Positions 32,234 through 45,995 of a DNA stretch of 64,000 bases are shown here, in pieces (position 1 is the stretch's first letter; each line of letters begins with the position of its first letter). The notes below the pieces were generated by a model that worked only from the letters and a program-made list of their open reading frames with translations, did no database searches and had not been told where the DNA came from. This stretch comes from Argentina anserina. Taxonomy: Eukaryota > Streptophyta > Magnoliopsida > Rosales > Rosaceae. The stretch lies in assembly GCF_933775445.1 (NCBI RefSeq), contig NC_065877.1:4340001-4404000 (forward strand). Reading direction: 5' to 3'. The position numbers were made by a program, and so were the translations under genes.

Positions 32234-35200
32234 CCATGCCTATTTCCAGTATATATCTCATTGCGTTCTTCATCATAAAAAAGGGCAGTGATGTCTTCCA
32301 AAGCCTCAGCAACCGTGCTTCTCACCAGAGATGAGTTCATTCGCTTCCTTGATGTGCTAGAACTGCCGCTAGACTCATCAACCTTGGGACCGGCATTGCT
32401 CGCATTAATTTTGGCCAGGCATTTCCCGGTTAAGATATTGCTGACATGAATAGAACCAGCTGCATCAACGATCATATGTTAGATACGTTTTTATAACATC
32501 AAGCTTATTCATAGCCAATAGATTAACAACAAGTGTCTTGTCTATTAGAAAGAGATTGAAAACATGCAAAGATCGATAGCCCTCAAGTATTTATGATATC
32601 CAAAAATGTCCATGATCATGTTCTGATCTATTAGTATGTGCATACAAGAAGATGCACTCAAGCAGAAGTGTATGGTAAAGACGCACTTTTAACAATAATA
32701 AACAGCACTTATATGTCCATTGAGAATAGAAAAAAATGTACAACTTGCAGTTTTCAGGTTTCACCCAATAATGTGTATAAGAATGAGACCAAAGAGAACA
32801 GAACTAACAATGCCCTAATTTAACCAAATTTCATGTGAAACAATGCTTTTACTTGTCAGAACTTTATTTCGATTATACTTTTCAGAGCTCCAGAAACTAA
32901 GATGATTAGCACTTGTTATTAATATAATCTCAAAGAACGTGAAAAAGTATTACCATTTGGTTCCAACCAATGATCATCAGAATCAGCCTTGCAATAAGAT
33001 ATGATCAAATCTTGATCGCTTGTTATATAAATGTTGTTGGTATTGCAGTCAGGATGCCACAACAAGTGATCCTCAAATGAAGTTACAAGTTCTCCACGGA
33101 AGTTCCAGACAGCCACAGTCCTATTTCTGAACGTCAGGAATAGCTGGTTCTCATATAGAAAGATAAATGCTGATGGGGTCATGAACTCAGCTCGGTTAAC
33201 TTCCATCAGCTCCGCATTTCGAACCTACTCATAATTATAAGTTATTTTCACATGCATGAATAATCAGGTGGCAAGGTAAATTGTACTCATGACTATGGCT
33301 CACTTACATCAAGGATCTGAAGATTCTCATTTTCTTGCTTAACGAGAAGCTTTTCATTGAATTGTTCTATGAAATCCACCTTCTTGTTTCGATGAAGCAG
33401 ATGATTAAAGGCTTTGAGAACAGTGCCATCTTCTATTGACAGAATCTTCAGCGGAACATGGCTACTAGCTCTATTAAAAATCAGCAGCATGATACCTGGA
33501 CTGTTACAAACAATATATATTATGGGTACAGTGGATACAGAAAAGTTCATAAGAACAGAGGCAACACACACTGGTCTGCAAACATTAGAGGTAATTAAGA
33601 AAGCAACATATACGTATTTGAGAAAGACATTTAGAAGGGGGAGAGAGATACCTGATCTTGATTTCTTGTACATTTTTGTCTGAGATAGAGTAAAGCATGG
33701 TATAGTTTTTAAGATCAAACACCTTATATATACTGCTCAAGACCCCAGAAACCAAAAGGAATACTATGTTAGTGCCCAAATAGAGTTAATGATCATAACT
33801 AACACATGACAAACTAAATATATATATATACCTATCTTGTGCAGAGTATGTTAAGACCTTGCCATTAACATCATCAAACTCTACAAACCCAGGCCACTTC
33901 AAGGACTCAGACTCAAAAAGAGCAAAACCAGCATCTGGCTTACCCCTCCTTATATACCTATAATAATATAAAATACTTGAATAAATAGATACAATGTGAA
34001 GGAATAAAAAAACCAAGCATATAAACTAGATAAGACTACCCACTCAATCCTTGTAGATCTGCATTTCAAAGAGCTGAAGTTGTCCGAAGCGTAGACTGAA
34101 ACTGTGATGAGCGAATCATTGTTCTTGTTATAAAACAAGCTTCGGATGACTTCATCAGGACTAACATTCAAGAAACAGATCCTATGGTTTGTCTCTGCAG
34201 TAAGTATAGCCAACAAAAAAATACGTTATAAGTAATAGCATATAATGTAGGCCTCATAACACTTATTATGTTCTTTAATAACCAATGTATGTTTAAATTA
34301 CATCTTCGCACCATGATTGGGAATTTACAATTGGTTCTGCCTACAAAAATTATTTCATCAATCAAACTGTATCTGAAACTGTCTCTAGTTTTCTGGTCAT
34401 TCAGAGACTATATGATGCTCTGCCACTTAAGTTTTCTATCCTTTCCTCCTTCTGTAGTATTTTACTTGCTCAATGATGACTGCAAAAATATTGACTTGAT
34501 CTAACTGGAATAATGGATACCTAGGATAATGCACACCATACCAGGAACCTAGCCTGTTCAGAGTCTATTGGCCCATTCAAATTCAGCCCTAAGTAGTGTA
34601 TCTCCTCCTATTATCCGTACATAACACTCTATATTTGTTATATATGGCAGGATAGTTAGGCATATTACCTCTACTAAAAGCTGCGCATACACCAGAGTGT
34701 GCAAGAGCAAAGATTATGTCACGTGCCGCAACTATCTCAATGACCTTTGTCCTCTTCATCAGAAAAGGCAATTTGGGGGATGAATGACCCTTGGGATCAT
34801 GAGTATCGTATTCCTCCTGAAGCAGAATTAAATCAATAGAGATCAGGTAAAAAAAAGGAACCAGCATGACATTCATGGCATCCATTAATTACATTTGACT
34901 AACAAAGCTAAAGACTACCAGGAATGTTAACTTCACTTTTTGGACCATAAATAGAAAAATTTTGTGCACGATTTAATCCCCTAATGATCCATAAAACAAG
35001 GAACAATTAATGAAACGTTTCCCAATAGGAAAGTTTCTGAAAGACAAGTTTAGTAGGATATGCAATCTTCAGTGCCAATTGAGCAGAATAAAAAACAGCA
35101 CCCAAGTACCGAAACCGTATATAAATCAGCGTGATAACTCTCAGTCGGAAACAGAAAGTCAGAACATGTTCTTAATACAAAGCTTTCAAGATCACATGTA

Positions 35201-36100
35201 ATGTAAATATAATTTTAAGTAACCTCCTTTTCCTTAATTCATTTTCTAAATCACAGCATGACACTAATAGAATCCCTTGTTTAACATTTGGCAGGTAAAG
35301 CTGAGGATTATCATGAATATCAAATTTAATATATGATCATAACAAGAAAACTGAAAAAGGCCAGATCACAATTTGAGCTTCTAATGCCCCGTCATGCACG
35401 GATCACAGGAATAAAACATTTAATACCATGCTTTTCCAAATTTCCAGTACGAAAGAGCATTCTTCAAGTCCAGCTTCTGCAGAACCTAAAGGACACAAGA
35501 CCTAGCTAATGAAACAGCATATAAATTAGGATGGTCACCACAGAACCCGTGTCCGAAACAACAAACCAAAACATCTCTCAATGTTAAATCAGCTTTCAAG
35601 CTGCAGGGCATTCAGCCAAAGCAAACACTACCCTAAAGCCCAACTCAAATGTCAAGGTTTGTTTTTTCTTCCAAGCATTTAGAACCAAAGCTTTCAGATA
35701 TATGAACAAACATCACTACCTCTCCTAACTTGATGGGTTACATTTTCACACCCCAATACAATCAGTTCAAGCACAATTACCACAATGAAACCAGAAACCC
35801 TAATGAGAATTGCATGTTAAAAATCAAAATTGACGGCATTTCACAACTGGGCACAAGTAAAAAACTGAAATGAGATTAAAAATCAAACAAAACAAAACAG
35901 ACCATCAAGTGCATGTTGCGGAATCTCTCTTGAGCATTGCACATCCCAAAAGCTCGATCACGCTTGGAAGAAATCTCACGCCTTTGAAGCTTCTTGACGC
36001 TGTTGACGAACCCATCTCCGGCAGCCCTCTTCTTCTTCGCCACCACTCGCCGGCCGGAGCACGGCCGAGGACTCGCCGATATCCTCCTCCCCACTTCCAT
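32209..36100 (-). CDS. WD40-repeat-like (transducin superfamily) protein
   Basis: Eight exons on the minus strand: 36100-35903, 34816-34669, 34194-34044, 33957-33832, 33732-33652, 33500-33308, 33224-32954 and 32459-32209, total 1419 bp, 472 residues, with all phases consistent. The N-terminus is basic (KKKRAAGDGFVNSVKKLQRREISSKR, residues about 23-48, quoted here only as positions and composition: a possible nuclear signal). It is followed by weak beta-propeller blades such as FFN-type YNKNNDSLITVSVYASD, YSAQDSIYKVFDL, TFRNRTVAVWNF and the final EIYTGNRHGLVHVWSN. Intron 1 is long (34817-35902). I recognise it as a conserved plant WD40-like family but cannot assign a tested function; the partners are unknown. 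Confidence 0.85.
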
Positions 36101-36869
36101 TCTCAACTCTCAGATTTCATACAACCCAAAAGATGAAAACCCTTTTGAGATCAGAAAACAAGGGCACCCCCCAAAACCCAGATTGTGAATCGACCCAATT
36201 CTGATTTTGGGGTTGAAATTGTGAAGAGAGAAGAAGAAGAAGAGTGTCTCTTGGGAGAGAGCAAGGGTGTAAATTAAAATGATAATGATGAAAAAGAAAT
36301 ATATAAAGCGGTGAAAAGCAAGGAATGGTATTTAACAATTCTGTCTCTGTTTCTTTCTCACTAATCACAATCAGGTTCAGAATGCAGATATATAAAGTGA
36401 TTGATTATATTTCTATTTGTGATTTCATGAAAATTTTGAACTGACCCGCCAATCGGCCATGGCCAACTCAAAATGTTTGCTCATATTTCCGTTGGTACCT
36501 TGTGTTTTGTCATTTTTCAACAAGAAAGTACATTTGTTGGAAGGGCTGTAATGAAAGTAGTTGTGTGGGATAGTTGGGTTGATGTAGTTGAGATGGGTAA
36601 GGCTTTGGTAAAGTTTCTAAGTATCTTGTTAGCAATATTGTAAACAGTTAGATTTTGTTATGGAGTAGTTATTGTGAAACGCTTATATTATGTCAAATTC
36701 ATCATCTCTAAAAAGGTATGTATCAGTTAATACGGTAACTTATTTTTCAGATCACGATCATTTATTAAGTGATATTTATTTTGTATGACTTTTAGAGTCA
36801 TAACGTGAGATCATAAGTGGTATTGTGTTACATTTGTAACTATTGGTGTGTTAGTGTCTTTGATGTTAG
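36101..36869. other. Intergenic, upstream of the WD40-like gene
   Basis: Leader and promoter of the minus-strand gene, then AT-rich DNA; no gene seen. Confidence 0.5.
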
Positions 36870-37655
36870 TCTACGTTGCACGGAAACGCGGGGGAGAGTG
36901 TGTTTCCCGCTTCCGAAGTGAAACCACTATGGAACCACACTGGAAACGGTCGGAAAAACACGAATTCGCGATTCCAGATTGGAAGCGTGCGTTTCCGATA
37001 AATTAAGGGTTTGAATCAAAACTTGGGCTCGGCAAATCGAACGAAAATAAGGTTTAGAAATAAAATGGAGGCCAAGAGATTACAGTAAAGAAGAAGGAAT
37101 CGCGCCGGAGTCCAAAACCTCGCCAGAGGCTCGTCAACGCCGTACTGCTCGATTTCGAACTCGCCGGAAGGTGGCTCGAATCCGACATGCAAGGACTGGG
37201 TCTTGAAGAGCTCGAGGAGAGGAAGAAAATGGAGGTGGTGCGTTGGCCAGAGGTGGCCAGATGGCGTTGGCGCGGCCGGTCAAAGGCGGCGGCGTTTCTG
37301 GGTTTCAAAGGAAGAAACAAAGAAAAGAAAAGAGTCGAGGAGAAAGAAAGAGAGAAGAAAAGAAGAAGAGAAGGAAGAAAAAGGAAAATGGGCGGGTTCC
37401 TATCAAGTGGACCAACGGTCCAGATTAAACGATGAGAAATCAACGGCCACGATTTAAAAATAGAAATTTAATTTTAGAAATAAAAGGGAATTATTATTTT
37501 TGAATATATATATATATATATATATATATTATTTTATTCAGACGTTTCCAAACGTACATGCTTCCTAAAATTTTGAAAAAAAAAAAACACTTCCGCGTTT
37601 CCGTATGTTTCGTTTCCACGTACCCGTACCAGATTCCATGCAATCTAGTAGCACG
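36870..37655. mobile_element. Putative non-autonomous TE with TTGCAYGGAA inverted ends
   Basis: The left end CTACGTTGCACGGAAACG near 36873 and the reverse complement of the right end (CTAGATTGCATGGAATC near 37650) are imperfect inverted repeats. Further in, both arms carry GGAAACG and CGTTTCC motifs in inverted order. The centre (37060-37440) is GC/purine-rich and open in several frames (for example 37443-37054 minus) without any recognisable domain, and a TA microsatellite lies at 37505-37529. I find only a partial target duplication (TCTA), so limits and class are uncertain. Confidence 0.45.
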
Positions 37656-38282
37656 TGATATTTGTATTATTTGTCTTTAACGACGATCATATTTAACATT
37701 CTCGTTCAACGTTGTTGGTGTAATAATATGCGGCGTTGGTAATTGTGAGACACTGTCATTGATAACACTTCCAATGACATTCTTTCAACAACCAACATCA
37801 TTTTTCTTACTCCATTTGTTTACCAAGTTACTTATGTCTATCATTTTAATACCCTTTAAATACACGAGTGCTCTAGAATTCCCATCAGAAGTGGTAATTA
37901 AGGAAGAACCAATTTATCTGAAAACTTTCAGTAGTAAACTACTATAAAGAACTACGATATGAACGGTGAAGATGTCGATATCTGACTAAAAACTTGATTA
38001 AAATTGTGGTTGGATTCGTATTAGGAATCTCATTAATGAGTTGTAGAATGATTAACATACATAACTTATTTCAGTTGTAAAAATTTTCATAAAATTTAGG
38101 GCGTTTAAATAGTGTAAATATTTAACTTAAGTCAATCAACATATTTATTGTTCATTAACTACTTTTGACTTGCACCATTTGCGGATATTACTCACAGACT
38201 AATATCAAACTACCAGTATTAACTATTGTTCGGATTCCAACTCCTCCCATCTCAATCAATGAAGCTATTACAGTGATTGAGC
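37656..38282. other. Intergenic, AT-rich, nothing recognised
   Basis: No coding or structured feature seen. Confidence 0.5.
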
Positions 38283-38723
38283 TTAAAGCATCTCCAACAG
38301 CTATGCCATTTTAGAGAAAAAAAAAGGAAATTTACAAATTTTGGGTTTTTTTTCCACTCCAACAGATCCTCCATCACATTTTCTAAAATAGAGAAATAGA
38401 TGTGAGAGAATGTGAAATCATTCAAATTTGTAGCAACCTGCAAAATTTTGGAGAAACAAGTATTTAATGCTCTACACTTTATCAAATAACTCTTGAGTTA
38501 TAACAACCAATCAAAACAATAAAAAATTAAAATCATTTATCTCAAACTAGCTTATTAAATATATAAAATAATTAATGGTTATAAAAATAAGATTATATAA
38601 TATATTTTTTCACTTGTAATAAATGCATAAACTGTTGGAGTTTGAGTATAATGTTTTTAGAGATTTTGGCATTTGCTTTTCTATTTTAGAGAAATTTTGT
38701 CAAATCTGTTGGAGATGCTCTTA
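38283..38723. mobile_element. Tourist-like (PIF/Harbinger) MITE
   Basis: TTA target duplications at 38283-38285 and 38721-38723 flank 435 bp with terminal inverted repeats AAGCATCTCCAACAG and, from the other end, GAGCATCTCCAACAG. The interior is AT-rich and has a second inner pair of inverted motifs around CTATTTTAGAGAAA. TTA duplications plus GAGCATCTCCAACAG-type ends fit a Tourist-like element common in plants. Confidence 0.75.
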
Positions 38724-39621
38724 GTCTACCCATGCAATGGCAAAATGGCAAATATCTCTTTTAAGTACACCATGGAGGATACAATCGAACTCAAGTATCA
38801 CTTTGTTGATTAAACCCTAAGCCTAATTTTTCATCAGCTTATTATGTGGGATGATATGTTGAAATCATTCATAATAAGTTAATAACTCATACATATCTAA
38901 CTTTTAAATTTGTGCCAGTTTTGCACTACAATTACATGCTATTGAACGATACTAGTTCACCAATAATTTTGTGCTGACCTCTAAAAATAAATTTCTAACT
39001 CCTCCCAGTCCAAACAATGCAGCTCACCAGTTATAAACCAAATATTTCGGATCAGGATAAAATATGAATTATTATGAAGACGAGGAAGAGCTAGCTGAGT
39101 TTTGTATAAGAGCTTCATACATGTTTAGCTGCTCAATAAGCATCTTTAGCAACAGCCCGTTTAATTGACATGATCGACTAGATGAGGCATGTAAACTACA
39201 AGTTTTCCGCACCTATCTGATCCTTTTACCTTATAAATATTATTATTCACATAAAAAACACAACTAAGAGTTTCCCTGTTACCCATTTTCTACCTAAATA
39301 TCAGATCATAAAAAAAAATTCCAAGGAACGATGGATAGAAGTTTGACACAGATGAACCATGAAACAAACCAAAACGAACATTAAGTTGAACTTTAAGCTA
39401 CATCGCAGTCAGCCTACTGGTTTCCAAATTCCTTTTTTTGGTTTCCAAATTCCTTTGTACAGTGGTTATACCATTCCTGAGTATCAAAGTTGACTGCTTG
39501 AACATCAAGATAGCAGGTAGACAAACCATCCACAGCTAACTACACAACTTTCTACCCTCTCGCTCTTTCAATGAAGACTACCAAAATCTACATCATTAAG
39601 TTTTAAGTTTGAAATCAAACC
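38724..39621. other. Intergenic and 3' flank of MED33
   Basis: AT-rich; a short repeat of GGTTTCCAAATTCCTTT occurs at about 39419-39456. Part is probably the MED33 3' UTR. Confidence 0.5.
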
Positions 39622-42600
39622 TCAGTTCAATACATTTACCAGTTCTGCAGCAGACCCTATGGCAGAAGTCCCACCTCTTTCAAGAAGAGAAAGGGCCAAC
39701 TCACATTCATGCCATCCCCTTAACCCGCCGGCCAATTTCCTTAGTGTTTCCACCTTCACATCTTTAATCCACATTGGCGCAAAGTTTACCATTAATCCCA
39801 CTAGACAAGAAACATAAGATTTCCAAGTAGCCGGATCACAACCAAGTGACATGTTTCCCTCTAAAACCCCTGCCAGAAAATTCATGTGAATCCCAACAAT
39901 GCTGGCTCTTCTAGAGAGTGCCCATGCTGGCAGCTTGTCTTCAAATCCCCATTCAAATGAACCTGCCAGAATCACCAGATATGCCATGGCATAACCCTCC
40001 ATTACACCCGATACAGAACTTGCCTGGCCAAGCTTCTCTTTCTTCGGAGAGAGTAACCAGGTTGGAATGGTATCACGGTACAATGTTTGGACCAGCCGGA
40101 CACCACCTGCAACACATATGAGACATGCACCAAGGGTTGCTGCTTCCTTTGCCTTGGAAATAACCAGAGACAGTGATGCTTGGGTAGAATTCAAGCGAGG
40201 CGAGTCTGTGCTTGCCCAATTAGAGGCTAATTTTAAAGCATGCTCTGCAACAAGCTCTACAATCACATCATTGATAAATTGAACAACCGATATCGTCCTG
40301 CAAGAGCGAAGGTATAGAAATCCGGGTGCTACAGAAGGACGGGCACTACAGCCTGTGATAGTATAACCCAAAAGACCACTCACACTGATTTGGCTGGACA
40401 ACAAAGAGGTTGAAGTGTTGTGGGATCCAAAAAAGGAGGAGAAGCAACTTCTAAGGAGCTGGGCAACGGCATCCTTGTTTTGTATAAATACAGAGCGAGA
40501 ACATGCTACAACAATGAAATGATGCCAGCGGCGAACCTTTTGAGCCCACAAACAGCCAACGATAAGCATGCTAGGCCAAGGGCAACCTGATGCACAGTTC
40601 TCCAAGGCTAGCCCAGCAACAGCATGAATGTATTCAGAACTCTTCTCAAGTTTAAAAGTAATTGTCAAACTCACAAGAGCAGCTAGGGGAAGGGGTAGCA
40701 TTATAGTTGAAATCTCTGCAAAGCACCAAACAGATTTTAAGACATTCTCACGTTAGAATGATATAATGAACATTGAAGCAATCATAAAAATAATTTGCAA
40801 GTGACTAAGCATGCGGGGGCGCCCACATAAATAATATATATAAATTTGAATTCATCAATACTAACAAAAAGTTGACAGTTGAAATTAGAAATTTGAAACA
40901 TCTTCTTGCTAAAAATTCCTCATTCCTAGAAAATACGATTCATTCTGGGTTTGCTTACCCTTCCTGGTTTCTCCCTCAAAATGAATTTACGTGTCAGGCA
41001 CACAGTATATTTCCTATTTAAATTTAAGGAATTTTACTCAAATATGACATATAGAAGAACTTAAACAAGTTCATTATATTTCAGGCAGTACGCAGATCAT
41101 GTACACACATAAATTGATACGGACTAACTAGATCCAACAGAAAGCTTTAAGGTTGTGTATAAATTATATAAATATTAGATCAGCTGTTAACTTTACAGCT
41201 TCAAAGATACATTTTCTTTTTTCTTTTCATTTTCTTCTCTATGTATGACTTGAAGATATCCGAGGTGTGCATGTGTGCAGAGAAAACTACAACAGAATAG
41301 GCAAAGTGGATCCTAGATACAATAAGAAAAATGGAATATACTGAAATGAAATGGCAGTATTACCAGTGAGACAGCTTGGAGCACTGACACCAACAGCCTC
41401 AAGTATTTCTTTTATTTCAGATTCGACCGAATTAAGAATCACTGCTGGACTAGGCCAGTCTATTCCATTCATAGGAACTGGTTTCCATATACCACGAGTG
41501 ACTTCTGCAGAGAAGTAACTGATGATAGTAGCAAGAGAAGCAGGTAAAAATTCAACTAGGTCTCGCAAGCCTGCAGGGAATTATTTTGAAGGCTCATGAG
41601 AAGGAATAAAAAAACGAAAAGAAGTTAAGTTCAGAATGATATAAAACCACCGATTTCCCAAGTACCACTAGGATGGATGAATAATATGTGAAAGAGAAAC
41701 AGAACAATTAATGAGCTTTGATTAAGCGCAGTAGCATGATGACATCCAACTAACCAGTGGTTAAGTCCCGAGATGAAAGCCTGCCATGGGCACAAGCAGT
41801 CAAAATAGCCTCGAGAACAAAAGGAATGGCTTCCAACACATCCCATGCAGGAAGCATGGATCTCTGTTTCACATCCTCCCCAACATCTACAGGGGAGTGG
41901 CTCCCACTGCTGCTTGATGGTGCAGGAGAATTACTTGATAGGGATCTACTTTTAGACATTTTCCAGTAGATCATACTCAGAATTTTATTAGCAACTTCAT
42001 GGACAGGATTTCCACTGGTGAGACCAGAAAGTGTTGAAGCTACACAAGATTTGTTTTGCCTATACCAAGCTTGTAGTTTTGGATATAAATCAATGTATAT
42101 TGGTCTTTCAGATGCTGATTCATATCGATGAGATGTGTTGTTTGTTTCATCCCAGGCAGAGGCAGTGTGGCTATTCCGCAATATCAAAAGATACTCCAAA
42201 GTCAGCTCACCTCCTACTACTCCTCCTCTCTCTGCAATGTATTGCTCAAGAGGTGGTCTATAAAATTTCCATAGACGAAGAAGAAAAAGAAATGCTAGAG
42301 AAAAAACCATGTGAATCGAGGACTCATCATCCATGCTTGACTTTTTATTTAATGAAGGCTTAAGTGACCCAAGTTCCTCACATAGTGGAATTAAAGAACC
42401 TGCCACTTGGGGGACCTGTAATTAAAAAAGAAAAAAAAATTGAATGCAGAAGAATGTCTCAATCTCAATCATATATTCCTTAACAGAAAATTGAAGGTCA
42501 TTCCATAGATACAGCAAGAAGTTCCACTCACCATACCATGCAATGAAAGGATATGAACTGTATCAATAGTGGAAGCTCCTAAAAGGATAGCACTCAGCAT

Positions 42601-42779
42601 TGACGCATGATCAATTAAGTAACTTGGTCCAGTATAATTGGGAGGTACACGAGGAGAAAGAAGCATAACCACGAAGCGCACCACATGTTCCTGAGACAAG
42701 GAGCAAAATTTAATTCTTTTAGTCAAGTTTTCTTAAAAACATAACATTCTTAAAGTTTAAAAGTTAAAGATCAGGAGAT

Positions 42780-42838
<59 letters not shown>

Positions 42839-45800
42839 CAAATGTCCATTGTAGATGTATGTGGACGTCAAATATGAGCATATCCAATATTGCTTTCAAC
42901 CTGAATGTTCCATCCACTTCTGAGTGATGCACCACAGAGGATCTTTGCTGCTGCCGTCTTCTCCTCTGGTGACCCATTTAGAGCAATATGATATAACTTT
43001 TCAATCTCTTCCAAACTTGAAGAGGAGAATGAAACAAAGAATATTATCAGCTTAATTTAGCTAAGAATAGCTAGTCTTACAATTGAATTCAGATATTTTG
43101 CATGATACCTTGAAGCAGGGGTCATGATAAGAGAGTTTATAAGGGCATCCCTCAATGGTGCTCCTTCCATGAATGTTGACCATGGGGACCTTTTAACTGG
43201 CAATGTATTCAATGGTGAGATCATGGATGCAGACACATACCCAGGCCAAAAATATGCTGATGTATCGATCAAATTTCTCGCAATGCAAGCTTCCACAATG
43301 AGGTGCCTCATGTCACCACCTGAAGCAGAAATTAGTTAATTGCAAATATATGACAGAATGTACCCAAGCAAATTGACTTGACAGTAAACAGATCCATTTG
43401 CATACGCTTCTTGTTCTGTAGAAAACGATACTCTCCTATATAAAATAGGTTGATCAAATCATAATGTGTGGTGAGGTTACAATTGGACAGACAATTTCCA
43501 AAAAATACCTGCTTTTATACAAGTATCACCGCAGCTGCCTCCACCCGATGTATCCTTTTCATTGTTGTAATCATGTATAAAGCAAGCTGCTTTTGTTGCT
43601 GCACTATTTGCTGAATCTGAGACTGATGAAGGAGGGCATAGAAGACCAGAGAAGTTCCCAAGGACTTTGAGAGAAAATATCAGTCCATGTTTTCTTGAAG
43701 TACTTACTTTGCTGTTCATTTCATGTCCATCTCCGTTCTCAACATTCCTGGAAGTTGTATCATTAAGTGACGAGGAATTCAAGTTGGCCTCATCCTCCAA
43801 AACGTGAGCAATTGCCAAGGGGACAATAGACAAAAGGATACAAAAACGTGACTCAAGATGTGGTATAGCGCCTTCAAGAGGATCACGTTCCTGAAAACAA
43901 ATGCCAAAGACGAAAGTAAATATCTGTGTAGTTCTCCTCCCTGTTAAAGGCACTTTAACATGGACTAGTCTCAACTCGTTGCACTAGCCGAAGGGCTGAG
44001 AGCCATAGTGCTAGGAAGGTTTCTTGCCAGCTAGCCTGGTTAATTACTTGGAGCGTCATAATTCCTTCTGCAGTTAGGTCAGTGGAATTACGGATTAATT
44101 TGATGTTAGAAATTTCTTATAATTTTGTTATGCATACATTACAAACATACATCAGATATCTTTATGGGACTTATACCTGCAAGTATATTGATAGCTGATT
44201 TAATAGAGAGCTGTTTGCCATCCATTGCATTCTCCATGTATATATCCAAAGGAACCCAACAAGTAAAAGGACCATATCCAGAGATACAGGAAAATTTTGG
44301 CTTCTGAGAGCCAATATCAAGAAGCATTCCAATGAGCTGGTGCTTATTCATCTGGTATTCAAAGCCCACGACTCTCATGATATTGCCTGACAATCTTGCC
44401 AATAGTTGTCCCACAGAGTTCAAATCTGAGGATGGCAATTGACGAGCTTCAAGAAACCGTAGCCTCTGCAAGAGGCCCTTGAAATTTTCAGGCCTATGAC
44501 CAAATACAAAGCAACAGGCTATCAGTCTCAGTGTGAAGTACTTACTACAGCATGAAGTTGTGTATGTAGCCACAACAATGCAATGGTACTATTCTTGTAA
44601 AAAAATGTGGCTAATCCTATAACAGTGAAAGAATTGAAGATGATGAAGTTATTGAGAACGGAAAACATACATATTCAAGTGAACAAGGCGAAGCAGAACC
44701 AAAGCTTTTCTGCTTTCAGTTAGATTTCCCAGCACCTCTATGGCCAGAAAGGAATTTTTTGTCCTAATCCTCTCCTGATTTTTGTCACTTTTGACATTCT
44801 CATTTCCTATAGAATCTGTCTCACTATCATGGTTGTTTGAACCTCCAAAAGCTGATCTTAGTCTCTTTCTAGATGTCATCTTCAAACCCCAATCATCCAA
44901 GGTGCTGTCAATCAAGCTGTAGATGGTATTGAAAAAGAACAAGACCAGTGCATGTCCATACTCCATAACAGGAGCCTTGTAAGTCTCAGAAAGTTGAAGA
45001 GCTAGATCGACTGATTCTGCAATCCTGCAACATAAATAAAGCAAAGGACTTGAGCAATTAATTGAATAGATTGACTGCAAAAACTTTGCTAGCAATGGTT
45101 CTGTTCCTTCCACACTGCATTTTGCTATTGTAACTTGAAATCTAACAGTGGAACTGAAAAAAATACTACAGAAAATCATTCTATTCATTAAATCCCATGC
45201 AAAATTGTCTACATTCCTCATATCAGCTAATCTTACAAGCCAAAACTAAACCAAATACACATAGACCAATTTATTTTCCACTAAGTACTTCAGCAATTCA
45301 TTCAATAGTTTCAATGCAAAACTCATGCCAGAATTGCCTACACTCCGCATTTCAGCTAAGCTAATTGGCTCAAACTAAACCGTAAACACTAAAGATTGAA
45401 ACTGTAACTACTTCTGCAATTCATTCAACTGATCCAATGCAAAACCCGCACTAAACCCATCCAATAGAGCCCAACAGCAAATTCAATAATCAATAGTTCA
45501 CAACTAAAGACTCACTTTTCCTAATAAAATTAGCAAACTCACCTTTGTTTAGGCCCATCACCAGCAATTGAACCAAACGAAAATGCATACCGCCGCAAAA
45601 GCTCAAGAAACAGCTTATACGCTTCTGGTTGGGATCGCCGTTGAGGAATCACTCTGTAAAACACTACACTGTTTAAAGCACAAATTGCAACAAGAAAGAA
45701 ATTGAAGACCAAATTATGTTACATAGAGGGATGTGAACCTGGAAGAGAGGAGAGAGAGCACATGAAGAGGAGAGAGGAGACCAGAGGAGAGACAAAGGTC

Positions 45801-45995
45801 GATAAACTTCCAGAGACAAGGTTTGTTATGCCGGAAACAGAGTTGGGTCACGACAACCTCCCCTAACTGAATGCTTGGCGCTGCCTCCACATATTGGCCC
45901 AACTCCATCGCCCAAATCACTGGACTCTCCTCCTTTCCCTTCCCCGCCGCCGTCACCAGCTCCACCACCCGCCGCTCCAATTCCACACTCCCCAT
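39622..45995 (-). CDS. MED33: Mediator of RNA polymerase II transcription subunit 33 (REF4/RFR1 family)
   Basis: Plant tail-module Mediator subunit; in Arabidopsis the REF4/RFR1 pair limits phenylpropanoid biosynthesis. Twelve exons on the minus strand: 45995-45739, 45653-45543, 45024-44671, 44493-44177, 44067-43976, 43890-43509, 43319-43109, 43015-42901, 42690-42532, 42415-41755, 41570-41364 and 40715-39622. They sum to 3960 bp, 1319 residues, close to known MED33A length. Family marks seen are MGSVELERRVVELVTAAG and PCLWKFIDLCLS at the N-terminus, NQASWQETFLALWLSALR in the small exon 5, ILCGASLRSGWNIQEHVV across exons 8-9, and the C-terminal ARPSVAPGFLYLRSCRTI and GGLRGWHECELALSLLERGG. Every junction keeps phase. 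Intron 8 contains a pure TAA microsatellite of 58 bp. Confidence 0.95.
42781..42838. repeat. (TAA)n microsatellite in MED33 intron 8
   Basis: Uninterrupted TAA repeat of about 19 units. Confidence 0.95.
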
